Source of the DNA: Occultella gossypii
GTDB taxonomy: Bacteria; Actinomycetota; Actinomycetes; Actinomycetales; Beutenbergiaceae
Reading direction: 5' to 3'
Assembly: GCF_019947135.1 (NCBI RefSeq)
Contig: NZ_JAGSHT010000015.1
Span: 1 to 64,000, forward strand
Length of the DNA stretch: 64,000 bases
This document shows, piece by piece, positions 45,499 through 53,229 of the stretch (within the stretch, counting starts at the first letter, position 1; each line of letters begins with the position of its first letter). A program made the position numbers and the translations under genes. The notes beneath the pieces are model-generated. The model was not told the DNA's origin. It did not search any database and worked only from the letters and a program-made list of their open reading frames with translations.

Positions 45499-46743
45499 TC
45501 ACGCCGTCGGAGTACGCCGATCGATGCCCTGGGCCCCCGCCTGGACCGCCACCTGAGCCAGGAACCGCGCCCCCACCCCGATCGCGGACTCGTCGATGAC
45601 GAGGTCCGCCTGGTGCAGGTCGAACGTGCGACCGCCCGGAGTCCGTGTGCCCAGGCGAGCCATCGAGCCGGGGATCCGGGTCAGGTACCAGCCGAAGTCC
45701 TCCCCACCGAGCGATTGCTCGGTGAGCAGGACCGAGTCGGGTCCGAGGATCGTCTCGGCGGCGTCGTCCATGTGGCGCACGCAGCGCTCATCGTTGTCCA
45801 CCGGCGGCACGCCCCGTTGGATCTGGAGGTCCACGTCCACACCGGTCGGGGCGACCACCTGGTCGATCAGCTCGCGGAGCAGATCCTCGGCGCGGTCCCA
45901 CGCGCGCACGTCGAGGCAGCGAAGGGTCCCGGTGAGGACACCCACGGATGGGATCGCGTTGGCCGCGGTGCCGGCGCGGACGCTGCCCCAGGTGAGGTTC
46001 ACCCCGGAGCGCGGGTCGAGGCGCCTGCCGAGCAGGGCCGGTGTGACCGTCGTGACCAGGCCGAGCGCGTACACCACGTCACCGGTCAGGTGCGGCCGGG
46101 ACGTGTGGCCGCCGGTCGAGGACAGCGTCACCGTGATCGTGTCGGAGGCACTGGTGATCGGCCCGATCCGAGTGCCCACCTGCCCGGCGTCGAACTTCGG
46201 GTCGCAGTGGATCGCGTAGATCTGGTCGACGCCCGCGAGCACTCCGGCCTCGATCAGGTCCAGGGCTCCGCCCGGCTGCAACTCCTCGGCCGGCTGGAAG
46301 ATCAGGCGCACCCCGATCTCGAGTGTCCCCTCCGCCGCGAGGCTCGCCAGGATGAGGCCGGCGCCGAGCACCACGGCGATGTGCGCGTCGTGACCGCACG
46401 CATGGGTGACGCCCTTGACCGTGGAGGCGTACTCGAGCCCGGACGTCTCCTGCAGCGGCAGGGCGTCCATGTCCGCCCGCAACGCCACCCGGCGCAGCCG
46501 GCGCGACTGCAGTGCATCCGCGGTGCCCGCGGGGTCGATGTCGCAGTACAGGCCGGTGCCCGCGACCCGGTGCACGGTCAGGCCCGCCGCCTCGAGTCGG
46601 GCGGCGACCAACTCGCTCGTGCGGTGCTCCGTACGCGCCAGTTCCGGGTGTGTGTGGATATCGCGTCGCAGTGCGCGCAACTCGGCGTCGAGTTCGGCGG
46701 CTAGGGCGTTGATCCGGGACGTCAGGGCAGCTGGCTTCGACAC
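45499..46743 (-). CDS. M20D amidohydrolase (AmiA/AmiB-like peptidase family)
   Basis: A 414-residue M20D metallohydrolase. Visible motifs are RRDIHTHPELARTEHRTS near 25, ALRADMDALPLQE near 88, THACGHDAH near 113 (Cys/His metal ligands), FQPAEELQPGG near 149 (metal Glu pair) and GGHTSRPH near 211 in the lid domain. Members deacylate N-acyl amino acids, indole-acetyl conjugates or peptides. In M. tuberculosis two such genes (Rv3305c, Rv3306c) adjoin deoD, so linkage to nucleoside genes is conserved though unexplained. GTG start with TAGCCT 6 bases upstream. Confidence 0.88.
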   Translation of the reverse strand: MSKPAALTSRINALAAELDAELRALRRDIHTHPELARTEHRTSELVAARLEAAGLTVHRVAGTGLYCDIDPAGTADALQSRRLRRVALRADMDALPLQETSGLEYASTVKGVTHACGHDAHIAVVLGAGLILASLAAEGTLEIGVRLIFQPAEELQPGGALDLIEAGVLAGVDQIYAIHCDPKFDAGQVGTRIGPITSASDTITVTLSSTGGHTSRPHLTGDVVYALGLVTTVTPALLGRRLDPRSGVNLTWGSVRAGTAANAIPSVGVLTGTLRCLDVRAWDRAEDLLRELIDQVVAPTGVDVDLQIQRGVPPVDNDERCVRHMDDAAETILGPDSVLLTEQSLGGEDFGWYLTRIPGSMARLGTRTPGGRTFDLHQADLVIDESAIGVGARFLAQVAVQAGAQGIDRRTPTA

Positions 46744-46749
46744 CCCCCG

Positions 46750-46755
46750 AGGCTA
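46750..46755 (-). promoter_or_regulatory. -10-like hexamer for the M20 amidohydrolase
   Basis: TAGCCT on the minus strand ends 6 bases before the GTG start at 46743; no ribosome binding site is present other than the G run, which favours a leaderless mRNA. Confidence 0.42.
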
Positions 46756-46800
46756 CTGCCTCGCGCGCCGGCGCCGCCCTGGCGTCCGTTCCCACGGTGT

Positions 46801-47844
46801 TCAGCCCCGGGGCACGCATCCGCAACTGCGCCCGATCACAAGGTTCCCGCGGAGCACGGAGTGCACCGGCGCGAGCCCGGGGGCATGGATGTGCTCGAGC
46901 AGCGTCCCGACGGCGAGCCGGGCCATCTCCACGATCGGTTGACGGAAGCTGGTGAGGGAGGGCAGCACGAAGCGTCCGGCGGCGGTGCCGTCGATGGCCG
47001 CGATGGCGACGTCCTCCGGCACCCGCAGACCGAGTTCGTGGCAGGCGAGGATCGCGCCGAATGCCTGCGTGTCCGACTCGACGAAGAGTGCGGTGGGCGC
47101 GGGTGCGCCCGCGGATCCCCGCCGGGAGGACTCGCCGAGCAACGCCAGCGCGGCCTCACGTCCGCCGGCCTCGGAGAACTCGGCGTGCTCGACCAGCGCG
47201 TTGCTCGCGTCCGCCCCGACCCGCTCCTGTTGCGTGCGCCAGCCCTCGATCCGTTCGGCGGACAGCGCCACCGGCCACGGCCCGGCGACGCAGGCGATCG
47301 TCCGGTGACCGTGCTCCTGAAGGTGCTCCACGGTGTAGGCGGCGGCCTGCCCGTTGTCGATGTGCACGCTCGACACCGCGTCGGAGCGTTCGGCCTCGCC
47401 GACGCGGTCGAAGACCACGGCCGGTACGCCGTCCGGCCTCAGCTCCGCGAGCGTGGCCATGGCGCGCACCGAGGTGACGATCAGCCCGTCGACCCGGCGG
47501 TCCAGGAACGAACGCAGGTACAGCGCCTCCCTGGAGGGATCGTCGTCGGTGATCCCGATCGAGAGGGTGTTGCCGCGCTGGAAGAGCTCGACGACGAGGG
47601 CCTCGGCCACCTCGGCGAAGAACGGGTTCCGTGGGCTCGGGGTGAGCAGCCCGATCGAGCGCGTCATGCCGCCGCGCAGCGCGGAGGCGATGGCGTTCGG
47701 CCGATAGCCGAGTTCCTCGATCGCGGACTCGACCCGGCGTCGGGCCTTGTCCGAGACCGGCCGTGGGCCGCCGTTGATCACGTACGAGACGACCGCTGGT
47801 GAGACGCCGGCCAACGCCGCGACCTCCGCTCGGGTCACCGCCAT
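46801..47844 (-). CDS. LacI-family transcriptional regulator
   Basis: A 347-residue LacI/GalR repressor. The HTH is at the very start (VTRAEVAALAGVSPAVVSYVING), the hinge region follows (PNAIASALRGG near 50), and a periplasmic-binding-like sensor domain spans about 60-345. ATG 47844 was chosen; TTG 47850 is two codons earlier. It sits at the end of the nucleoside hydrolase/ABC/ribokinase gene row with its own promoter hexamer, so it most likely represses that row and responds to ribose or a nucleoside (inference). Candidate operators lie at 53007-53039. Confidence 0.91.
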   Translation of the reverse strand: MAVTRAEVAALAGVSPAVVSYVINGGPRPVSDKARRRVESAIEELGYRPNAIASALRGGMTRSIGLLTPSPRNPFFAEVAEALVVELFQRGNTLSIGITDDDPSREALYLRSFLDRRVDGLIVTSVRAMATLAELRPDGVPAVVFDRVGEAERSDAVSSVHIDNGQAAAYTVEHLQEHGHRTIACVAGPWPVALSAERIEGWRTQQERVGADASNALVEHAEFSEAGGREAALALLGESSRRGSAGAPAPTALFVESDTQAFGAILACHELGLRVPEDVAIAAIDGTAAGRFVLPSLTSFRQPIVEMARLAVGTLLEHIHAPGLAPVHSVLRGNLVIGRSCGCVPRG

Positions 47845-47873
47845 CGCCAACGCGTCCTCGCCGTCACGGCCCG

Positions 47874-47879
47874 AACCTA
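47874..47879 (-). promoter_or_regulatory. -10-like hexamer for the LacI-family gene
   Basis: TAGGTT on the minus strand about 29 bases before the ATG; here a leader with GAGGA is present, unlike the leaderless genes. Confidence 0.35.
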
Positions 47880-47904
47880 CCGTGCCGTCGGCGGCACATC
47901 GACA

Positions 47905-48834
47905 TCAGGACCCGGTGGCCACGTCGACGAGCTCGCCGCTCATGGCGTAGGAGGACTGCGCACCGTCCCGGGCCACCGCGTACGTCCCGGCCCGCACGCC
48001 GAGTTCGACCGCGCTGCGCAGGTCGGCACCCTGAGCCAGGCGCACCGTCAGCGCACCCACGAACGCGTCGCCGGCGCCGGTGGTGTCGACCACCCGGCCG
48101 ACGGCCGGTGCCGGCACCAGGCCGGCCCCCTCGGCGTCCGCCCAGACGGCCCCGCGGGCGCCGAGCGTGATCACGACGGACCGGGCCCGCTCGAGTAGCT
48201 GCCGGGCGGCCTCGTGCGCCGAACCGACGCTGGTGACCGGCCGCCCGGTGATCGCCGCCGCCTCGGACTCGTTCACCACGAGCGGGTCGCAGGTGGCAAG
48301 CACGTCCGCGTCCAGTTCGACGAACGGCGCGAGATTGAGCACGAACCGGGATCCGGACTCGTGCGCCGCGGCTGCTGCGGCGGCGATGATCCTCGGCTGC
48401 ACCTCGGCCTGGAGGACCACGAGCCCACCACCCGCGCGGCGGCGCACGACGCGGGTCACCCGCGTTGCCGTCAACGCGAAGTTCGCCCCAGGTACGACCA
48501 CGATCGAGTTCTCGCCGGAGTCCTCGACGGCGACGATCGCGAGCCCCGTGTGCTCGCCTGTGATGACCTCGACCTCGGCACTGTCGACGCCCTCCGCCCG
48601 CAGTTCGCGCAGGAGCAACGCTCCGTCGTCGTCGTCACCGACACAACCGACGAATCTGACCCGGCCACCGAGGCGTGCCGCGGCTACGGCCTGGTTCGCC
48701 CCCTTGCCGCCGGGGCTCTTCCGCATGGCCCCGGCCAGCACGGTCTCCCCCGGTCCGGGTGCCGTCGGCACCCGGACGATGTAGTCAAGATTCGCGGATC
48801 CGATGACCGTGATCGGCGCTCCCCCAGCTGTCAT
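47905..48834 (-). CDS. rbsK: Ribokinase (PfkB family)
   Basis: A 309-residue PfkB kinase that phosphorylates ribose to ribose-5-phosphate. The N-terminal signature is SPGGKGANQAVAAARLGG near 39-56 and the C-terminal one DTTGAGDAFVGALTVRL with catalytic D256. GSANLDYIVRVP near 12 and NESEAAAITG near 188 are further family features. The ATG at 48834 overlaps the permease stop by four bases. With the nucleoside hydrolase upstream in the same operon, its substrate is most likely the ribose freed from nucleosides. Confidence 0.92.
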   Translation of the reverse strand: MTAGGAPITVIGSANLDYIVRVPTAPGPGETVLAGAMRKSPGGKGANQAVAAARLGGRVRFVGCVGDDDDGALLLRELRAEGVDSAEVEVITGEHTGLAIVAVEDSGENSIVVVPGANFALTATRVTRVVRRRAGGGLVVLQAEVQPRIIAAAAAAAHESGSRFVLNLAPFVELDADVLATCDPLVVNESEAAAITGRPVTSVGSAHEAARQLLERARSVVITLGARGAVWADAEGAGLVPAPAVGRVVDTTGAGDAFVGALTVRLAQGADLRSAVELGVRAGTYAVARDGAQSSYAMSGELVDVATGS

Positions 48835-49691
48835 TTCTCTCCCGTTGCCAGCGAGAGGCCGCCGAACGACCTCTGCAGAATGAACATCATGACGGCGGGC
48901 ACGACGGAGAGCACCACGGCGCCGGCGAAGTTCTGGCCGTAGTCGAACGTGTGCTCGCCGAAGGTGCGCGACAGTGCCACGGGCGCGACCTGGAGACGCG
49001 ACTCGGAGACCACCAGCAGTGGCCAGAGGTAGGCGGTCCACTGGCCGAGGAAGATCAGCAGTGCGGAGTTCGCCAGCGCCGAACCACCCAGTGGCCAGTA
49101 CACCGACCAGAGCACCCGAGGCTCGGATGCCCCGTCGATCGTCGCGGCCTCCCGATACGACGTCGGCACGGCGAGGAAGTGCTGCCGGAGGTTGAAGATG
49201 GCCAGGCCGTTCCCGATCCCTGGCAGCACCAGCCCCATGATGGTGTTCGTCAGGCCCCAGCTGGTGAAGAGTTGGGACAGCGGGATCGCGATGGCCTCGA
49301 AGGGCACCATGAAGCTGATGACGACGAACGCGAACACCGCACCCCGCCCGCGGAACTGCAGCACCGCCAACGCGTAGGCGGCCAGGGCACACACGATGAC
49401 GCCGACCGCGACCGTGAGTGCGCAGACCAGGAAGGAGACTCCAAGCGCACGGCCGAAGGAACCGGTGAGCAGGGTGACGTAGTTGTCGAGGCTCACCGAG
49501 CTCGGCACCAGGATCCGCCATGACAGCGGCGAGAGTGAGCCGAAGATCTCCGAGCTCGGTCGGACCGACCCGAGGAGGAGCCAGAGGGCGGGCAACGCGA
49601 ACACGGCGGCCACGAGCACGGCCAGGATGGTGAGCGCGACGGACCGACGCTCCGAGCGGCCCCGGCGTAGTCGGGTGGTGGTGGCGGTCAT
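48831..49691 (-). CDS. CUT1-type ABC transporter permease (MalG/UgpE type)
   Basis: A 286-residue permease with six helices (about 17-38, 80-102, 112-135, 146-165, 190-210, 250-270). The coupling loop reads YREAATIDGASEPRVLWSVYWPLGG near 176-200 (EAA motif), typical of the MalG branch. It overlaps the upstream permease stop by four bases. No ATPase gene is in the row, so an ATPase shared with other CUT1 systems (MsiK-like) is expected, as in many actinobacteria. Confidence 0.9.
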   Translation of the reverse strand: MTATTTRLRRGRSERRSVALTILAVLVAAVFALPALWLLLGSVRPSSEIFGSLSPLSWRILVPSSVSLDNYVTLLTGSFGRALGVSFLVCALTVAVGVIVCALAAYALAVLQFRGRGAVFAFVVISFMVPFEAIAIPLSQLFTSWGLTNTIMGLVLPGIGNGLAIFNLRQHFLAVPTSYREAATIDGASEPRVLWSVYWPLGGSALANSALLIFLGQWTAYLWPLLVVSESRLQVAPVALSRTFGEHTFDYGQNFAGAVVLSVVPAVMMFILQRSFGGLSLATGEK

Positions 49692-50650
49692 CGACGACTC
49701 CTCGTCGGGCGGTCCTCACGCAGCATCCGGAACTGGATCGCGACGAAGACGAGCATGATCAGCGTCAGGATGACGACCTCGGCCGCGCCGAGGTTCTTGC
49801 TCCCGTACGTGTAGGTCGTCCGGTAGGCGTTGAACATCTGCATCGTCGTGCTGTTCTGCGGCCCACCGTTCGTGAGCATCTGGATCGGCACGAACACCAC
49901 GAAGTTGGCGACGGTGTCGGCGACCAGCACGAACAGCAGCGGCCGCTTCAGCAGCGGGATCGTGATCGAGAAGAACGTGCGGATCGGGCCGGCCCGGTCC
50001 AGCCGGGCCGCCTCGTAGTACTCCTCCGGGATCGACTGGATCCCGGAGATCAGGAAGAGCATCCAGTAGCCGATCCCGATCCAGGAGAGCACGAGCATGA
50101 TCGAGGCGAGGGCCTGGTCGCCGGAGGTGAAGAACGGCTGGGGCGTGCCGCCGAGCGCCTCGATGATCGCGTTGATCGGCCCTTCCGGCCGGAGCGCGAC
50201 CCCCCACACGATGCTGGACCCGACGATCGGGACCGTGGCGGGGATGAAGATCAGCGTGCGCCAGAGCCCAGGGGCACCGATCTTGCGGGTGACCAGCACC
50301 GCGACCATGAGCGCGATGGCGACCTGGAGCGGGTTGATGATCACGTTGAACACGACGGTACGGACCACCGTGTCGCGGAACGCCTCGTTCGCGAGCAGGT
50401 CGGCGTAGTTCCGGAAGCCGCTGAACACCGGCTCGAGGACGCCGCCGGGGAAGCCCCGGTGGAGGCTGGAGATCACGGCCCCGATGCTGGGCGCGATCCG
50501 CAGCGTCAGGATCGCGATGATCGCCGGCGCCAGGAAGATGACCGCCCAGGCGAGTTCCTTGTGGCGCCGGGAAAGTCGTCGCGGGGGTGGGCTCCCCACA
50601 CCGGGTGATGTCCTCACGCCGGTGCGGGGAGCCTCGTGCTGCACACTCAT
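49688..50650 (-). CDS. CUT1-type ABC transporter permease (MalF/UgpA type)
   Basis: A 320-residue permease with an N-terminal cytoplasmic stretch (1-32), and six helices between about 35 and 310. The EAA loop is EEYYEAARLDRAGPIRTFFSITIPLL near 207-232, placing it in the MalF branch. It pairs with the next gene product. Its ATG is 13 bases after the stop of the substrate-binding protein gene. Sugar class from gene context is ribose-containing nucleosides (inference). Confidence 0.9.
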   Translation of the reverse strand: MSVQHEAPRTGVRTSPGVGSPPPRRLSRRHKELAWAVIFLAPAIIAILTLRIAPSIGAVISSLHRGFPGGVLEPVFSGFRNYADLLANEAFRDTVVRTVVFNVIINPLQVAIALMVAVLVTRKIGAPGLWRTLIFIPATVPIVGSSIVWGVALRPEGPINAIIEALGGTPQPFFTSGDQALASIMLVLSWIGIGYWMLFLISGIQSIPEEYYEAARLDRAGPIRTFFSITIPLLKRPLLFVLVADTVANFVVFVPIQMLTNGGPQNSTTMQMFNAYRTTYTYGSKNLGAAEVVILTLIMLVFVAIQFRMLREDRPTRSRR

Positions 50651-50663
50651 CGGATCGACGGCC

Positions 50664-51983
50664 CTACTGATACTGGGCCCAGGCGGTCTCGAGTTCGCTG
50701 GTGGCCGACTCGAGCGCTGTCTGCGGATCCGTACCGTTCGCGACGTCGGAGAACGCCCGCCCGAGGATCTCCTCGAACTCCACGTACCCGACCGTCTGGA
50801 GCCGTGGCACCGCGGTGTTGGACGACTCGTAGTCGATGATGGCGACCGCGTCCTGACCGGAGTCGGAGTCGAACACGTCGCGCTCGAAGTAGGCGGTCTT
50901 GCCCTCGGGGGTGGCCGGCAGCTCGGGTGAGCCGTAGTTGAGCGCGTACCCGCCGCCGCCCTCGACCGACATCCACCGCATGAAGACTCCGGCCGCCTCC
51001 TTGTCGTCGCTGAACGGGCTCATCGCCAGCGACCAGGAACCGGTCGGCGTGACCGCCTCGCCATCGGCGAAGGCGGGCTGCGCCGCGACGCCCCATTCGA
51101 ACGTGGCATCCGAGAGCTGCGGCAACAGCCACGGCCCCTGCACCATGTAGGCGGTGTTGCCGGTGAGGAACTCCGCGTCGGACTGTTCCGGGGTCACGCC
51201 CTGTGGGGAGAGCCCGTCGGCGAAGAGCGAGCCGTACCACGTCATCGCCTCGACCCAGGGGTCGGTGGTGACGTCGGGAGTGAGGTTCCCGTCACCGGTC
51301 CCGCCCGCGGAACCGCCGAGTGACATCGGCAGCGGCTGCAGCTGGTAGTACCGGTTGACCTGCCCGAACAGCAGGCCGTTCTGCGCACCGGCGTCGACGG
51401 CGGCCTGCGCCCGCTCGGTGACCTCCTCCCAGGTCATCCGGTCCTCGACGGCGGCCGAGGGATACTCGGCGCCGGCAGCGTCCAGCAGCGTCTTGTTGTA
51501 GTAGAGGAGCTGGGTGGAGTTCGCGATCGGCAGTGCCCATAGGCTGCCGTCGAACGAGCTGGACTCCACCGGGGCCGGGTCGAACGCGTCGAGGTCGTCG
51601 GCGAACTGCTCGCTGAGGTCCTCGGTGTAGCCGCGGGACGCGAGCGCCGGGATCCGAGGCTGGTCCGCCCAGAAGACATCGGGGTTGCCGTCCTGGTTCC
51701 CGATCCGGGCGTCCAGGATCGAGTTGAGCTGGTCGAACGGCACCGCCTCGTACTCGACGGTGATCGTGGGGTGCGCCTCGGCGAACGCGTCGAGCACGAG
51801 CTGCATGTCAGCAGCATCCTGGTGTCCGAGCACCTGGATCGTGGCCGTCGGGTCCTCGGCGGGCAGGCTCCAGGAGCCGTCGCCGCCGCCGTCGCCACCG
51901 CCGTCCGATCCGGAGGAGCAGGCGGCCGTGAGCATGAGGGCGATGACGCCGACGGTGCCGGCCGCACGGGTGGTGCGTCGCAT
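50664..51983 (-). CDS. CUT1-type extracellular solute-binding lipoprotein
   Basis: A 439-residue family 1 solute-binding protein. The signal peptide MRRTTRAAGTVGVIALMLTA runs into a lipobox AAC (Cys22), followed by a Gly/Asp/Ser linker. The mature protein shows ATIQVLGHQDAADMQLVLDAF near 48, NTAYMVQGPWLLPQL near 275 and a late GSWSLAMSPFSDDKEAAGVFMRW near 312-334, all usual in this family. AAAGGA lies at a normal distance upstream of the ATG. Binding specificity is not readable; placement after a nucleoside hydrolase gene suggests a nucleoside or ribosyl compound. Confidence 0.9.
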   Translation of the reverse strand: MRRTTRAAGTVGVIALMLTAACSSGSDGGGDGGGDGSWSLPAEDPTATIQVLGHQDAADMQLVLDAFAEAHPTITVEYEAVPFDQLNSILDARIGNQDGNPDVFWADQPRIPALASRGYTEDLSEQFADDLDAFDPAPVESSSFDGSLWALPIANSTQLLYYNKTLLDAAGAEYPSAAVEDRMTWEEVTERAQAAVDAGAQNGLLFGQVNRYYQLQPLPMSLGGSAGGTGDGNLTPDVTTDPWVEAMTWYGSLFADGLSPQGVTPEQSDAEFLTGNTAYMVQGPWLLPQLSDATFEWGVAAQPAFADGEAVTPTGSWSLAMSPFSDDKEAAGVFMRWMSVEGGGGYALNYGSPELPATPEGKTAYFERDVFDSDSGQDAVAIIDYESSNTAVPRLQTVGYVEFEEILGRAFSDVANGTDPQTALESATSELETAWAQYQ

Positions 51984-52040
51984 GATGGGTCCTTTCGTGA
52001 CTTCGGTGTCGGGGGGTCGGGACTGCGTGTTCGGGTCGCG

Positions 52041-52991
52041 TCAGAGCGCGGCGATGCGGTCGAGGAAGTAGGTCATGAATGCCTCCACGTCGACGGCGGT
52101 CGCCACGGTTGCGTTGGCCGGCGGTGCGTCATGCCCGGTCAGCAGGTCGGTGATCGCGACACCGCGGCCCACCTCGTCACCGGCCACGACGTCCACGTGC
52201 GCCGGTACCCAGGTGAGCAACTCGGGCCGGGAGATCGCCGCAACGGCGAGCGGGTCATGCATCGCGCAGGAGCGGCCGGCCTCGGGGTCGCCGGGGTGCT
52301 CACGACCGAGGCGGTCGAGCCAGGCGATCGTGCATTCGCCCGCGAACTCCCCGAAGGGCCGCCCGCCGGCGGCCATCGTAGCCGCGTGCTCGCGGGTCAG
52401 CCGCACCTTAGTGGTGACGTCGAGCCCGACCAGCCGGACCGGTGCGCCGCTGCGCAGCACGGCCCGCGCGGCGAGCGCGTCCACCCACCAGTTGAACTCC
52501 CCGGGCATCCGGCGCACGTTCGTGTGGCCGAGGAACACCCCGCCCATCACCACGATCTCCTTGACCGCTCCTGCCACCGTCGGGTCGAGCGCGATCGCTG
52601 CGGCCACATTCGTCAGCGGGCCGATCGCCACGATGGTGATCTCACCGGGCGAAGCAAGGACGCGACGTGCGATCTCGGCCGCGGCGAACCCGGGGGCCGC
52701 CTTGTGGTGGCCGAAGCGTGACCGCACCTCCTCCGGCGCCGAACGTGCCCGGTCCGGCTCCACGATCGGCGCCGCAGCGCCGCGGACCACGGGGATCTCC
52801 GGCCGGCCGAGGCGCTCGAGGAGCTCGACGCTGAGGTAGGTGCCGGACTCCACGTCGATGTTGCCGTTGACGGACGTGACGAGCTCGACGTCGAACGTGC
52901 CGTCGGCGAGCAGGAGGGCGAGGGCGAAGCCGTCGTCTATCTCGGAACCGGGCGCGCCCATCGCCATGTCGGTGTCAAGGATGATTCGCAT
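52041..52991 (-). CDS. Inosine/uridine-preferring nucleoside hydrolase family protein
   Basis: A 316-residue calcium-dependent N-ribohydrolase splitting nucleosides to base and ribose. The calcium-binding aspartates are in MRIILDTDM (D6, D8) and SEIDDG (D19, D20); the usual DTDPGxDD motif is expanded here by about six residues (MAMGAPGSE), a recognised subfamily feature. The catalytic-side motif is SCAMHDPLAVA near 240. TNVAAAIALDP near 133 and GHTNV near 158 also fit. GAAGGAG before the ATG at 52991 fixes the start. First gene of the row, with two operator-like sites just upstream. Confidence 0.91.
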   Translation of the reverse strand: MRIILDTDMAMGAPGSEIDDGFALALLLADGTFDVELVTSVNGNIDVESGTYLSVELLERLGRPEIPVVRGAAAPIVEPDRARSAPEEVRSRFGHHKAAPGFAAAEIARRVLASPGEITIVAIGPLTNVAAAIALDPTVAGAVKEIVVMGGVFLGHTNVRRMPGEFNWWVDALAARAVLRSGAPVRLVGLDVTTKVRLTREHAATMAAGGRPFGEFAGECTIAWLDRLGREHPGDPEAGRSCAMHDPLAVAAISRPELLTWVPAHVDVVAGDEVGRGVAITDLLTGHDAPPANATVATAVDVEAFMTYFLDRIAAL

Positions 52992-53006
52992 CTGAACTCC
53001 TTCGTT

Positions 53007-53039
53007 CAACTCGTGTTGCGGACATGTTGACACGTGTTG
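53007..53039. promoter_or_regulatory. Tandem LacI-type operator candidates
   Basis: CAACTCGTGTTG (53007-53018) is a palindrome with one mismatch, and TTGACACGTGTTGA (53027-53040) is centred on the perfect palindrome ACACGTGT. The two share AC(T/A)CGTGTTG and their centres are 21 bases apart, two helical turns. They lie 16-48 bases before the nucleoside hydrolase ATG, where a bound LacI-type repressor would block transcription. The regulator at 46801-47844 is the obvious candidate (inference). Confidence 0.6.
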
Positions 53040-53113
53040 ACCACCGGAATCAAGCCAATGACCCCAGCACCGAGATCACGAGTTGGTCACGTTGGCCACG
53101 GACCAGACCGTGG

Positions 53114-53205
53114 CATCGCACACGCGGCGCCGACATCGCACCGGGCGCCGGTGCGAAGTCAGCCACCCGGGTGCGACTTCAGCCGCCCACGTGCGAAGCA
53201 GCGGG
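53114..53205. repeat. Period-20 repeat array with strong hairpin
   Basis: CATCGCA occurs at 53114 and 53134, then GTGCGA at 53151, 53171 and 53191: a motif returning every 20 bases, switching to its complement midway. At the switch, TCGCACCGG (53136-53144) and CCGGTGCGA (53148-53156) form a 9-pair hairpin with a 3-base loop; GAAGTC/GACTTC can pair further on. It lies downstream of manC on the minus strand and upstream of the nucleoside hydrolase. It may end manC transcripts or be a dispersed repeat of this genome. Confidence 0.58.
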
Positions 53206-53229
53206 CGGAGTGTCGAACGCCGACCCGGA

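Noticed and set aside
53114-53205. CRISPR-like array
   Set aside because: The unit of 20 bases is too short, has no constant-repeat/unique-spacer pattern, changes orientation, and no cas gene is present.
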